Shown one piece after another: positions 9,338 to 20,935 of a stretch of DNA of 33,514 nt; position 1 is the first letter of the stretch; every line of letters begins with the position of its first letter. The stretch is from contig JAUCBJ010008141.1 in NCBI GenBank assembly GCA_032718475.1, positions 1 to 33,514 on the forward strand, written 5' to 3'. The stretch is from Nemertoderma westbladi. Taxonomy: Eukaryota; Xenacoelomorpha; Nemertodermatida; Nemertodermatidae. The translations under genes and the position numbers were made by a program. The notes beneath the pieces are model-generated. The model was not told the DNA's origin. It did not search any database and saw only the letters and a program-made list of their open reading frames with translations.

Positions 9338-10147
9338 CTGCGTTGTGCGCAACAGTGCAGATGTCATCCGCACCACCATACGGTAGCCGCACTGGGTTGT
9401 GCACAACAGTGCAGATGTCCTCCACACCACAATACGGTAGCCGCACTGGTTTGTGCACAACAGTGCAGATGTCATCCGCACCACCATACGGTAGCCGCAC
9501 TGGGTTGTGCACAACAGTGCAGATGTCCTCCACACCACAATACGGTAGCCGCACTGGTTTGTGCACAACAGTGCAGATGTCCTCCGCACCACAATACGGT
9601 AGCCGCACTGGGTTGTGCACAACAGTGCAGATGTCCTCCACACCACAATACGGTAGCCGCACTGGGTTGTGCACAACATTGCAGATGTCCTCCACACCAC
9701 AATACGGTAGCCGCACTGGGTTGTGCGCAACAGGGCAGATGTCCTCCACACCACAATACGGTAGCCGCACTGGGTTGTGCACAACAGTGCAGATGTCCTC
9801 CACACCACAATACGGTAGCCGCACTGGGTTGTGCACAACATTGCAGATGTCCTCCACACCACAATACGGTAGCCGCACTGGTTTGTGCACAACATTGCAG
9901 ATGTCCTCCACACCACAATACGGTAGCCGCACTGGGTTGTGCGCAACAGGGCAGATGTCCTCCACACCACAATGCGGTAGCCGCACTGGGTTGTGCGCAA
10001 CAGTGCAGATGTCCTCCACACCACAATACGGTAGCCGCACTGGGTTGTGCACAACAGTGCAGATGTCCTCCACACCACAATGCGGTAGCCGCACTGGGTT
10101 GTGCGCAACAGTGCAGATGTCATCCGCACCACAATACGGTAGCCGCC
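9338..10147 (+). repeat. 54-bp minisatellite, 15 units
   Basis: Fifteen units of exactly 54 bp, each starting CTGGGTTGTGCACAACAGTG. Because 54 is a multiple of three, several frames on both strands stay open throughout and read as 18-residue repeats (one is Cys-rich: GCAQQCRCPPHHNTVAAL). Variants such as GGT/GTT, ACA/GCA and CAGTG/CATTG/CAGGG change residues freely, so I see no constraint on any frame. Each unit contains the 12-bp palindrome GTTGTGCACAAC. The CATTG and CAGGG variants occur as neighbours in units 7-8 and again in units 11-12, implying duplication of a four-unit (216-bp) block. No splice or start context supports a protein. Confidence 0.95.
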
Positions 10148-10489
10148 TTGATCTTTTTTCACATCTCGGCCATTTCTACCACTCCATCTCTACCATTCTC
10201 TAATTTTCTAAAGCCCACATTTTTTTAAATCAATGGATTTATAATTTAATTGGTAGAAGAATAAAAAACTTTTCCGTAAATATACAACTATCACTTGGAA
10301 CTTTGTGTGCTTGGGTGGAACTAGTTCCCTCAACCACCCCCCCCCCCCCCCCCCATCCTCCCTTGGAATTAGACAGATTTTTATAATTTTATTGAACAGT
10401 TTGTTAATTAACTATTATTGAGCAAAATTTGAAATATTTTTGTCAATTAAATATCATATATATATATAATAATATTTATATCTGTTTAG
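10148..10489. other. AT-rich spacer with poly-C run
   Basis: Holds a C18 homopolymer at 10337-10354 and a TA-rich stretch at 10455-10480 that runs into the candidate acceptor site at 10489. No gene is seen. Confidence 0.5.
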
Positions 10490-10671
10490 GAGTTCTACTT
10501 GTTACTATTTTGATCAAACAAAGATCATTGAGGAAACCATTGGAATCTGGTGACAGTAACTGTGAAACTGTAAACCTACAGACAATGGTGGATCTTCCTG
10601 GTAGTCCGCGTACTATGGGTCGCGATGGGGGTAGCAGACCCCCTGCCTATGGGTACAACACCAAATTATAA
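10490..10671 (+). CDS. Candidate terminal exon of a membrane protein
   Basis: An acceptor-like TTTATATCTGTTTAG ends at 10489. From there the frame stays open to TAA at 10669-10671, about 60 codons. It begins with a hydrophobic stretch (VLLVTILI) followed by basic KQRSLRK, the pattern of the end of a transmembrane helix with a stop-transfer signal. It then runs through a polar tail (VNLQTMVDLPGSPRTMGRD) to GGSRPPAYGYNTKL. This would be the cytoplasmic tail of a single-pass protein. The exon would begin in phase 1, so its upstream exon must end one base into a codon. The upstream ATG at 10429 lies in TA-rich intron-like sequence and is unlikely to be used. No upstream exon was recognised in the window. 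It could be chance. Confidence 0.35.
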
Positions 10672-11673
10672 GCAACATATTCCCAGAATCACGGAAATTT
10701 TGATGAAACTATATCGACAAATCAAATGGAATTGTTGGAAGATTTGATTTTTAGAATTGAAAGACGATTTGATGGCTTTGCTACTACCACGGGTGGTTTA
10801 TACCAAACTAATATTTGGACACATTGTGTAGAATCCATCTTCAATATTTATAATATATTTAGGCTTATATGACTACGGTACATTATATTGAAAGTGTACC
10901 AAGTACCGGTATTGTACAGTACTGTATGTCTTTTGTATATAAAAGTCTTTTTATCTCAATTTGGATTTCACTTACAGGCCAATATCGATCAACGCCAGAT
11001 ATAAATTATTCTCAAATATAATTCAATTGCCTACCTTTATATTGAATTTATAATTTAACTTAAGAATCATAATAATTTTATTTAACGTCTACAATATATT
11101 AATGGAATTGTATAAAACCACTGCGTCGTCGTTTATGATTCATTTTACATCACTGCATAATATAAAGTGATATGTGATTTGATATTTGATGTAAGGCTTT
11201 ACATATTATTATAAATACTGTACTGTGTGATGATGTTTGTCTATAACCAGTAATTACGATTACAAGGCCTGTTGCCCTGATTTTTATTGTATTTTTTTTA
11301 GTTTTAATATCCAGTAGATATACTGTAGCTACACTAATAATTTTAAATATTATTGGATCTTTATAAATTATCTACTGTACTTTACTAAAATAATATTATT
11401 ATCGTAATATCGTCGGAATTTTGGCGATATTATTTAAATGAACTGTAATTTTGTATTGGTATATTTATGTTATTGTTATCAGACTGATTGGTGCAGATCT
11501 AAGTTAAAAAAAGTAACATTATTTGACGTCAACGTCAAGCCGAAACCGAAACCGGTTACCGCAAGGGTCTCCACTAAGGAATGGTATGTACATGTTTACA
11601 GTAGTTAGGCTTTTCTAATAAAAGCAATAAATCCATTGAGACCATTGATTACCGATATGACAAGTTTCGTTTC
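10672..11673. other. AT-rich sequence, possibly 3' UTR then intergenic
   Basis: If the 10490-10671 exon is real, this would hold its 3' UTR. AATAAA-like signals occur only far downstream (about 11630). Repeated TACTGTA/TACAGTA motifs occur. No other gene is seen. Confidence 0.35.
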
Positions 11674-13220
11674 TTTACCGGCATAGCGTTTAGTAATTAT
11701 TTACCGACATAGCGTTTACACCAGTAATTATTTACCGACACAGCGTTTACACCAGTAATTATTTACCGACATAGCGTCTACACCAGTAATTATTTACCGA
11801 CATAGCGTTTACACCAGTAATTATTTACCGGCATAGCGTTTACACCAGTAATTATTTACCGACATAGCGTTTACACCAGTAATTATTTACCGACATAGCG
11901 TCTACACCAGTAATTATTTACCGACATAGCGTTTACACCAGTAATTATTTACCGACATAGCGTTTACACCAGTAATTATTTACCGACATAGCGTTTACAC
12001 CAGTAATTATTTACCGACATAGCGTTTACACCAGTAATTATTTACCGACATAGCGTTTACACCAGTAATTATTTACCGACATAGCGTTTACACCAGTAAT
12101 TATTTACCGACATAGCGTTTACACCAGTAATTATTTACCGACATAGCGTTTACACCAGTAATTATTTACCGACATAGCGTTTACACCAGTAATTATTTAC
12201 CGACATAGCGTTTACACTAGTAATTATTTACCGACATAGCGTTTACACCAGTGATTATTTACCGACATAGCGTTTACACCAGTAATTATTTACCGACATA
12301 GCGTTTACACCAGTAATTATTTACCGACATAGCGTTTACACCAGTAATTATTTACCGCCATAGCGTTTACACCAGTAATTATTTACCGACATAGCGTTTA
12401 CACCAGTAATTATTTACCGACATAGCGTTTACACCAGTAATTATTTACCGCCATAGCGTTTACACCAGTAATTATTTACCGACATAGCGTTTACACCAGT
12501 AATTATTTACCGACATAGCGTTTACACCAGTAATTATTTACCGACATAGCGTTTACACCAGTAATTATTTACCGACATAGCGTTTACACCAGTAATTATT
12601 TACCGACATAGCGTTTACACCAGTAATTATTTACCGACATAGCGTTTACACCAGTAATTATTTACCGACATAGCGTTTACACCAGTAATTATTTACCGAC
12701 ATAGCGTTTACACCAGTAATTATTTACCGACATAGCGTTTACACCAGTAATTATTTACCGACATAGCGCTTACACCAGTAATTATTTACCGACATAGCGT
12801 TTACACCAGTAATTATTTACCGACATAGCGTTTACACCAGTAATTATTTACCGACATAGCGTTTACACCAGTAATTATTTAACGACATAGCGTTTACACC
12901 AGTAATTATTTACCGACATAGCGTTTACACCAGTAATTATTTACCGGCATAGCGTTTACACCAGTAATAATTTACCGACATAGCGTTTACACCAGTAATT
13001 ATTTACCGACATAGCGTTTACACCAGTGATTATTTACCGACATAGCGTTTACACCAGTAATTATTTACCGACATAGCGTTTACACCAGTAATTATTTATC
13101 GACATAGCGTTTACACCAGTGATTATTTACCGACATAGCGTTTACACCAGTAATTATTTACCGACATAGCGTTTACACCAGTAATTATTTACCGACATAG
13201 CGTTTACACCAGTAATTATT
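11674..13220 (+). repeat. 31-bp satellite, about 50 units
   Basis: Units read TTTACCGACATAGCGTTTAC plus ACCAGTAATTA (31 bp). The first unit is 26 bp, lacking CACCA, and the last runs into TTTCTGATTG. Most units are identical. Scattered single changes (CCGGCA, CCGCCA, GTCTAC, GTGATTA, AACGAC) often recur in more than one unit, which shows recent homogenisation by unequal exchange. Stops occur in every unit, so no coding role is possible. There are no spacers, so it is not CRISPR-like. Confidence 0.97.
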
Positions 13221-14202
13221 TCTGATTGATGCTTTTAGGATTGGGTCTCATTGTGAATTTCTTGATTTATTTTTCATTATTAAATTCACTCTGTCGTGTT
13301 TCAGTATGTGTGTAGGCGGTACCTACTGATGTATACAGTTTGATTAAAAATATTCAAGATGGTATATTAAAACTTCCGCATTAATTTATGCGATTTATTT
13401 TGTGCTACACTAATGTTAATCTGTTATGGATTGCTGTTTATTACAGTAATTACGTGACTCCCATAGAAAACAAAATAATAATATGATGTAATAATGATAA
13501 TAGTGATATGATTATCTTAAATTAGTTAAACTACAACGAAATTGAAGCTATCCTATTAGTAATGCATTGCTTAAGGGGGGCCCCCCAGGTTTTTTTAAAC
13601 CAATTTTCTTTGTTTTTTGTTCATTCGAACGAGCTTTGGAAGCTCTTTAAAGGTATTCTTATGGAATTTTGATAAATATTACAATTTCTTGTAATTAGCC
13701 AATTTTAATTAAAAATATGAAATTTAATTAATTAATAATTGATAATTTTTGTAGAGTCGATGACGCTGAGTCCAAAAAGTTGGTTTCAAGAAATTTGGAC
13801 CAAGATTGAGGGACTAAGTAGCAATTTTAATGAAATATTAATTCCGCCGCCAGCCGCTAGGGGGAAGCTATAAATTTTCAAATTTTCCTATAGAGGGTAT
13901 TTGGCCTTCCATAGAGTGGTTGGCCATGACAAAATAGCAATATTATCATTTAACAATAATTTACAGTCATTTAAAAAAAGGTTCATGGGGGGGGGGTGGT
14001 ATACCCCCATCCCGCCCTTAATAATCCGCGACTTTTTATGGTCCCTTAATGTAATCATAACAAATTTCCAGTATTTTGCGAAACTGTCAAAACCAAAACT
14101 ACAAAATTCATTATATTTTTTACAAATTTAAATTTAATGAATAAATATGAAAAAATATCGAGGAAGACTGAAGAAAATGTAATGAAAATGCCGAAAGATT
14201 CG
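13221..14202. other. Spacer between two satellites
   Basis: Holds a 12-bp G6C6 palindrome (13575-13586), a small hairpin GAGCTT/AAGCTC near 13630-13645 and a G10 run (13987-13996). A 76-codon ORF at 13901-14131 shows no domain. The segment around 13575-13900 may be an interspersed repeat, but I cannot name it. Confidence 0.4.
13575..13586. other. G6C6 perfect palindrome
   Basis: GGGGGGCCCCCC in otherwise AT-rich DNA. It is a third instance in the window of an unusual G/C homopolymer structure. It could be a repeat-element terminus. Confidence 0.5.
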
Positions 14203-17200
14203 TGAAAGTTTGGTGTAAGTTTGATGTAAGTTGAGTGTAAGTTGGATGTAAGTAGGGTGTAAGTTGGATGTAAGTAGGGTGTAAGTTGGATGTAAGTTGG
14301 GTATAAGTTGGATGTAAGTTGGGTGTAAGTTGGATGTAAGATGGGTGTAAGTTGGATGTAAGCTGGGTGTAAGTTGGATGTAAGTTGGGTGTAAGTTGGA
14401 TGTAAGATGGGTGTAAGTTGGGTGTAAGTTGGATGTAAGTTGGATGTAAGTTGGGTGTAAGTTGGATGTAAGCTGGGTGTAAGTTGGATGTAAGTTGGGT
14501 GTAAGTTGGATGTAAGTTGGGTATAAGTTGGATGTAAGTTGGGTGTAAGTTGGATGTAAGTTGGGTGTAAGCTGGGTGTAAGTTGGATGTAAGTTGGGTG
14601 TAAGTTGGATGTAAGTTGGGTGTAAGTTGGATGTAAGTTGGGTGTAAGTTGGATGTAAGCTGGGTGTAAGTTGGATGTAAGCTGGGTGCAAGTTGGATGT
14701 AAGTTGGGTGTAAGTTGGATGTAAGTTGGGTGTAAGTTGGATGTAAGTAGGGTGTAAGTTGGATGTAAGTTGGGTGTAAGTTTGATGTAAGTTGGGTGTA
14801 AGTTGGATGTAAGTAGGGTGTAAGTTGGATGTAAGTAGGGTGTAAGTTGGATGTAAGTTGGGTGTAAGTTGGATGTAAGTAGGGTGTAAGTTGGATGTAA
14901 GTTGGGGGTAAGTTGGATGTAAGCTGGGTGTAAGTTGGATGTAAGCTGGGTGTAAGTTGGATGTAAGTTGGGTGTAAGTTGGATGTAAGTTGGGTGTAAG
15001 TTGGATGTAAGTAGGGTGTAAGTTGGATGTAAGTTGGGTGTAAGTTGGATATAAGTTGGGTGTAAGTTGGGTGTAAGTTGGATGTAAGTTGGGTGTAAGT
15101 TGGATGTAAGTTGGGTGTAAGTTGGATGTAAGTTGGGTGTAAGTTGGATGTAAGTTGGGTGTAAGTTGGATGTAAGCTGGGTGTAAGTTGGATGTAAGTT
15201 GGGTGTAAGTTGGATGTAAGTTGGGTATAAGTTGGATGTAAGTTGGGTGTAAGTTGGATGTAAGTTGGGTGTAAGCTGGGTGTAAGTTGGATGTAAGTTG
15301 GGTGTAAGTTGGATGTAAGTTGGGTGTAAGTTGGATGTAAGTTGGGTGTAAGTTGGATGTAAGCTGGGTGTAAGTTGGATGTAAGCTGGGTGTAAGTTGG
15401 ATGTAAGCTGGGTGTAAGTTGGATGTAAGTTGGATGTACGTTGGATGTAAGTTGGGTGTAAGTTGGATGTAAGTTGCGTGTAAGTTGGAAGTAAGTTGGA
15501 TGTAAGTTGGATGTAAGTTGGATGTAAGTTGCGTGTAAGTTGGAAGTAAGTTGGATGTAAGTTGGGTGTAAGTTGGATGTAAGTAGGGTGTGAGTTGGAT
15601 GTAAGTTGGGTGTAAGTTGGATGTAAGTTGGGTGTAAGTTGGATGTAAGTAGGGTGTAAGTTGGGGGTAAGTTGGGGGTAAGTTGGGTGTAAGTTGGATG
15701 TAAGTAGGGTGTAAGTTTGATGTATGTTGGGTGTAAGTTGGATGTAAGTTGGGTGTAAGTTGGAAGTAAGTTGGATGTAAGTTGGATGTAAGTTGGGTGT
15801 AAGTTGGAAGTAAGTTGGATGTAAGTTGCGTGTAAGTTGGAAGTAAGTTGGATGTAAGTTGCGTGTAAGTTGGAAGTAAGTTGGATTTAAGTTGGATGTA
15901 AGTTGAGTTGGGTGTAAGTTGGAAGTAAGTTGGATGTAAGTTGCGTGTAAGTTGGAAGTAAGGTGGAAGTAAGTTGGATGTAAGTTGCGTGTAAGTTGGA
16001 TGTACGTTGGATGTAAGTGGGTGTAAGTTGGATGTAAGTTGGAAGTACGTTGGATGTAAGTTGCGTGTAAGTTGGAGGTAAGTTGGAAGTAAGTTGGATG
16101 TACGTTGGATGTAAGTTGGGTGTAAGTTGGAAGTAAGTTGGATGTAAGTTGCGTGTAAGTTGGAAGTAAGTTGGATGTAAGTTGGGTGTAAGTTGGATGT
16201 AAGTTGGATGTACGTTGGATGTAAGTTGCGTGCAAGTTGGGTGTAAGTTGCGTGTAAGTTGGAGGTAAGTTGGAAGTAAGTTGGGTGTACGTTGGATGTA
16301 AGTTGGGTGTAAGTTGGAAGTAAGTTGGATGTAAGTTGCGTGTAAGTTGGAAGTAAGTTGGATGTAAGTTGGGTGTAAGTTGGATGTAAGTTGGAAGTAA
16401 GTTGGATGTACGTCGGATGTAAGTTGCGTGCAAGTTGGGTGCAAGTTGGGTGTAAGTTGCGTGTAAGTTGGAGGTAAGTTGGAAGTAAGTTGGATGTACG
16501 TTGGATGTAAGTTATGTGCAAGTTGGGTGTAAGTTGGATGTAAGTTGGGTGTAAGTTGGAAGTAAGTTGGATGTAAGTTGCGTGTAAGTTGGAAGTAAGT
16601 TGGATGTAAGTTGCGTGTAAGTTGGAAGTAAGTTGGATGTAAGTTTGGTGTAAGTTGGATGTAAGTTGGGTGTAAGTTGGATGTAAGTTGGAAGTAAGTT
16701 GGATGTACGTTGGATGTAAGTTGCGTGCAAGTTGGGTGTAAGTTGCGTGTAAGTTGGAAGTAAGTTGGATGTAAGTTGCGTGAAAGTTGGAAGTAAGTTG
16801 GATGTAAGTTGGATGTAAGTTGCGTGTAAGTTGGAAGTAAGTTGGATGTAAGTTGGGTGTAAGTTGGAAGTAAGTTGGATGTAAGTTGCGTGTAAGTTGG
16901 AAGTAAGTTGGATGTAAGTTGCGTGTAAGTTGGATGTAAGTTGGATGTAAGTTGGAAGTAAGTTGGATGTAAGTTGCGTGTAAGTTGGAAGTAAGTTGGA
17001 TGTAAGTTGCGTGTAAGTTGGATGTAAGTTGGATGTAAGTTGGAAGTAAGTTGGATGTAAGTTGCGTGAAAGTTGGAAGTAAGTTGGATGTAAGTTGGAT
17101 GTAAGTTGCGTGTAAGTTGGAAGTAAGTTGGATGTAAGTTGGGTGTAAGTTGGAAGTAAGTTGGATGTAAGTTGCGTGTAAGTTGGATGTAAGTTGGATG

Positions 17201-17324
17201 TAAGTTGGAAGTAAGTTGGATGTAAGTTGCGTGTAAGTTGGAAGTAAGTTGGATGTAAGTTGCGTGTAAGTTGGATGTAAGTTGGATGTAAGTTGGAAGT
17301 AAGTTGGATGTAAGTTGCGTGTAA
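14203..17324 (+). repeat. 11-bp satellite GTAAGTTGGNT, about 284 units
   Basis: About 3.1 kb of 11-bp units, GTAAGTTGGAT and variants. In 14203 to about 15430 the units alternate GTAAGTTGGAT/GTAAGTTGGGT, giving a 22-bp higher-order unit. From about 15430 onward, GTAAGTTGCGT, GTAAGTTGGAA and GTAAGTTGGAT combine into a 33-bp unit, with interspersed GTACGT and GCAAGT variants. The + strand has a TAA in each unit. The minus strand has no stops, so three frames of about 790 codons appear as 11-residue repeats (HPTYIQLTSNL). These are artefacts of composition, not genes. Most units contain GTAAGT, the consensus 5' splice-site core. Confidence 0.97.
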
Positions 17325-17452
17325 TAACTAAATAGAACTGATTGATCTTTACTATAAATGTATTAAATTTAAGTTACATTTTGATTAACTTGTATGGAAA
17401 TAAATGAATCAATATAGAATTATAGCTATGATATCATTTATGAATGTAAATT
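17325..17452. other. Short unique spacer between arrays
   Basis: 128 bp of AT-rich sequence separating the two largest arrays. Nothing else is seen. Confidence 0.6.
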
Positions 17453-20400
17453 GAGTTATTGCAGTACAGTGGAGTACCATAGAGGCCATCCATAGTATCT
17501 CCTATCCCAGATAGTATCTCTATAGTTATTGCAGTACAGTGGAGTACCATAAAGGCCATCCATAGTATCTCCTATCCCAGATAGTATCTCCGGGCTCCTA
17601 TCCCAGATAGTATCTCCGGGCTCCTATCCCAGATAGTATCTCTATAGTTATTGCAGTACAGTGGAGTACCATAAAGGCCATCCATAGTATCTCCTATCCC
17701 ACATTGTACCTCTATAGTTATTGCAGTACAGTGGAGTACCATAAAGGCCATCCATAGTATCTCCTATCCCAGATAGTATCTCCTAACCCAGATAGTATCT
17801 CTATAGTTATTGCAGTACAGTGGAGTACCATAAAGGCCATCCATAGTATCTCCTATCCCACATTGTATCTCTATAGTTATTGCAGTACAGTGGAGTACCA
17901 TAAAGGCCATCCATAGTATCTCCTATCCCAGATAGTATCTCCTAACCCAGATAGTATCTCTATAGTTATTGCAGTACAGTGGAGTACCATAAAGGCCATC
18001 CATAGTATCTCCTATCCCACATTGTATCTCTATAGTTATTGCAGTACAGTGGAGTACCATAAAGGCCATCCATAGTATCTCCTATCCCACATTGTATCTC
18101 TATAGTTATTGCAGTACAGTGGAGTACCATAAAGGCCATCCATAGTATCTCCTATCCCAGATAGTATCTCTATAGTTATTGCAGTACAGTGGAGTACCAT
18201 AAAGGCCATAAATAGTATCTCCTATCCCAGATAGTATCTCCTAACCCAGATAGTATCTCTATAGTTATTGCAGTACAGTGGAGTACCATAAAGGCCATCC
18301 ATAGTATCTCCTATCCCACATTGTACCTCTATAGTTATTGCAGTACAGTGGAGTACCATAAAGGCCATCCATAGTATCTCCTATCCCAGATAGTATCTCC
18401 TAACCCAGATAGTATCTCTATAGTTATTGCAGTACAGTGGAGTACCATAAAGGCCATCCATAGTATCTCCTATCCCAGATTGTATCTCTATAGTTATTGC
18501 AGTACAGTGGAGTACCATAAAGGCCATCCATAGTATCTCCTATCCCACATTGTATCTCTATAGTTATTGCAGTACAGTGGAGTACCATAAAGGCCATCCA
18601 TAGTATCTCCTATCCCAGATAGTATCTCCGGGCCATCCATAGTATCTCCTATCCCAGATTGTATCTCTATAGTTATTGCAGTACAGTGGAGTACCATAAA
18701 GGCCATCCATAGTATCTCCTATCCCAGATAGTATCTCCGGGCCATCCATAGTATCTCCTATCCCAGATTGTATCTCTATAGTTATTGCAGTACAGTGGAG
18801 TACCATAAAGGCCATCCATAGTATCTCCTATCCCAGATAGTATCTCTATAGTTATTGCAGTACAGTGGAGTACCATAAAGGCCATCCATAGTATCTCCTA
18901 TCCCAGATAGTATCTCCGGGCCATCCATAGTATCTCCTATCCCAGATTGTATCTCTATAGTTATTGCAGTACAGTGGAGTACCATAAAGGCCATCCATAG
19001 TATCTCCTATCCCAGATAGTATCTCTATAGTTATTGCAGTACAGTGGAGTACCATAAAGGCCATCCATAGTATCTCCTATCCCAGATTGTATCTCTATAG
19101 TTATTGCAGTACAGTGGAGTACCATAAAGGCCATCCATAGTATCTCCTATCCCAGATTGTATCTCTATAGTTATTGCAGTACAGTGGAGTACCATAAAGG
19201 CCATCCATAGTATCTCCTATCCCAGATAGTATCTCTATAGTTATTGCAGTACAGTGGAGTACCATAAAGGCCATCCATAGTATCTCCTATCCCAGATAGT
19301 ATCTCTATAGTTATTGCAGTAGAGTGGAGTACCATAAAGGCCATCCATAGTATCTCCTATCCCAGATAGTATCTCCGGGCCATCCATAGTATCTCCTATC
19401 CCAGATAGTATCTCTATAGTTATTGCAGTAGAGTGGAGTACCATAAAGGCCATCCATAGTATCTCCTATCCCAGATAGTATCTCCGGGCCATCCATAGTA
19501 TCTCCTATCCCAGATAGTATCTCCTATCCCACATTGTATCTCTATAGTTATTGCAGTACAGTGGAGTACCATAAAGGCCATCCATAGTATCTCCTATCCC
19601 AGATAGTATCTCCGGGCCATCCATAGTATCTCCTATCCCAGATAGTATCTCTATAGTTATTGCAGTACAGTGGAGTACCATAAAGGCCATCCATAGTATC
19701 TCCTATCCCAGATAGTATCTCCGGGCCATCCATAGTATCTCCTATCCCAGATAGTATCTCTATAGTTATTGCAGTACAGTGGAGTACCATAAAGGCCATC
19801 CATAGTATCTCCTATCCCAGATAGTATCTCTATAGTTATTGCAGTACAGTGGAGTACCATAAAGGCCATCCATAGTATCTCCTATCCCAGATTGTATCTC
19901 TATAGTTATTGCAGTACAGTGGAGTACCATAAAGGCCATCCATAGTATCTCCTATCCCAGATAGTATCTCCTATCCCAGATAGTATCTCTATAGTTATTG
20001 CAGTACAGTGGAGTACCATAAAGGCCATCCATAGTATCTCCTATCCCAGATAGTATCTCCTATCCCAGATAGTATCTCTATAGTTATTGCAGTACAGTGG
20101 AGTACCATAAAGGCCATCCATAGTATCTCCTATCCCAGATAGTATCTCCGGGCCATCCATAGTATCTCCTATCCCAGATTGTATCTCTATAGTTATTGCA
20201 GTACAGTGGAGTACCATAAAGGCCATCCATAGTATCTCCTATCCCAGATAGTATCTCCGGGCCATCCATAGTATCTCCTATCCCAGATAGTATCTCTATA
20301 GTTATTGCAGTAGAGTGGAGTACCATAAAGGCCATCCATAGTATCTCCTATCCCAGATAGTATCTCCGGGCCATCCATAGTATCTCCTATCCCAGATAGT

Positions 20401-20935
20401 ATCTCCTATCCCACATTATATCTCTATAGTTATTGCAGTACAGTGGAGTACCATAAAGGCCATCCATAGTATCTCCTATCCCAGATAGTATCTCTATAGT
20501 TATTGCAGTACAGTGGAGTACCATAAAGGCCATCCATAGTATCTCCTATCCCAGATAGTATCTCCGGGCCATCCATAGTATCTCCTATCCCAGATTGTAT
20601 CTCTATAGTTATTGCAGTACAGTGGAGTACCATAAAGGCCATCCATAGTATCTCCTATCCCAGATAGTATCTCCGGGCCATCCATAGTATCTCCTATCCC
20701 AGATTGTATCTCTATAGTTATTGCAGTACAGTGGAGTACCATAAAGGCCATCCATAGTATCTCCTATCCCAGATAGTATCTCCTATCCCAGATAGTATCT
20801 CTATAGTTATTGCAGTACAGTGGAGTACCATAAAGGCCATCCATAGTATCTCCTATCCCAGATAGTATCTCTATAGTTATTGCAGTACAGTGGAGTACCA
20901 TAAAGGCCATCCATAGTATCTCCTATCCCAGATAG
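17453..20935 (+). repeat. Satellite subdomain with CCATCCATAG modules
   Basis: In this proximal half the 39-bp module starts CGGGCCATCCATAGTATCTC. The extreme left (to about 18420) instead uses CCTAACCCAG and CATTGTACCTC variants not found later. A marker set (GTAGAGTGG at 19431 and 20313; CACATT at 19531 and 20413) repeats at exactly 882 bp, showing a large tandem duplication inside the array. Confidence 0.85.

Noticed and set aside
11674-13220. CRISPR-like array
   Set aside because: Units are contiguous with no variable spacers, in an animal-type genome. It is a satellite.
14055-16730. Minus-strand ORFs of up to 795 codons with HPTYIQLTSNL repeats
   Set aside because: The 11-bp unit lacks stops on the minus strand, so all three frames stay open. 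No start context, domain or constraint is seen.
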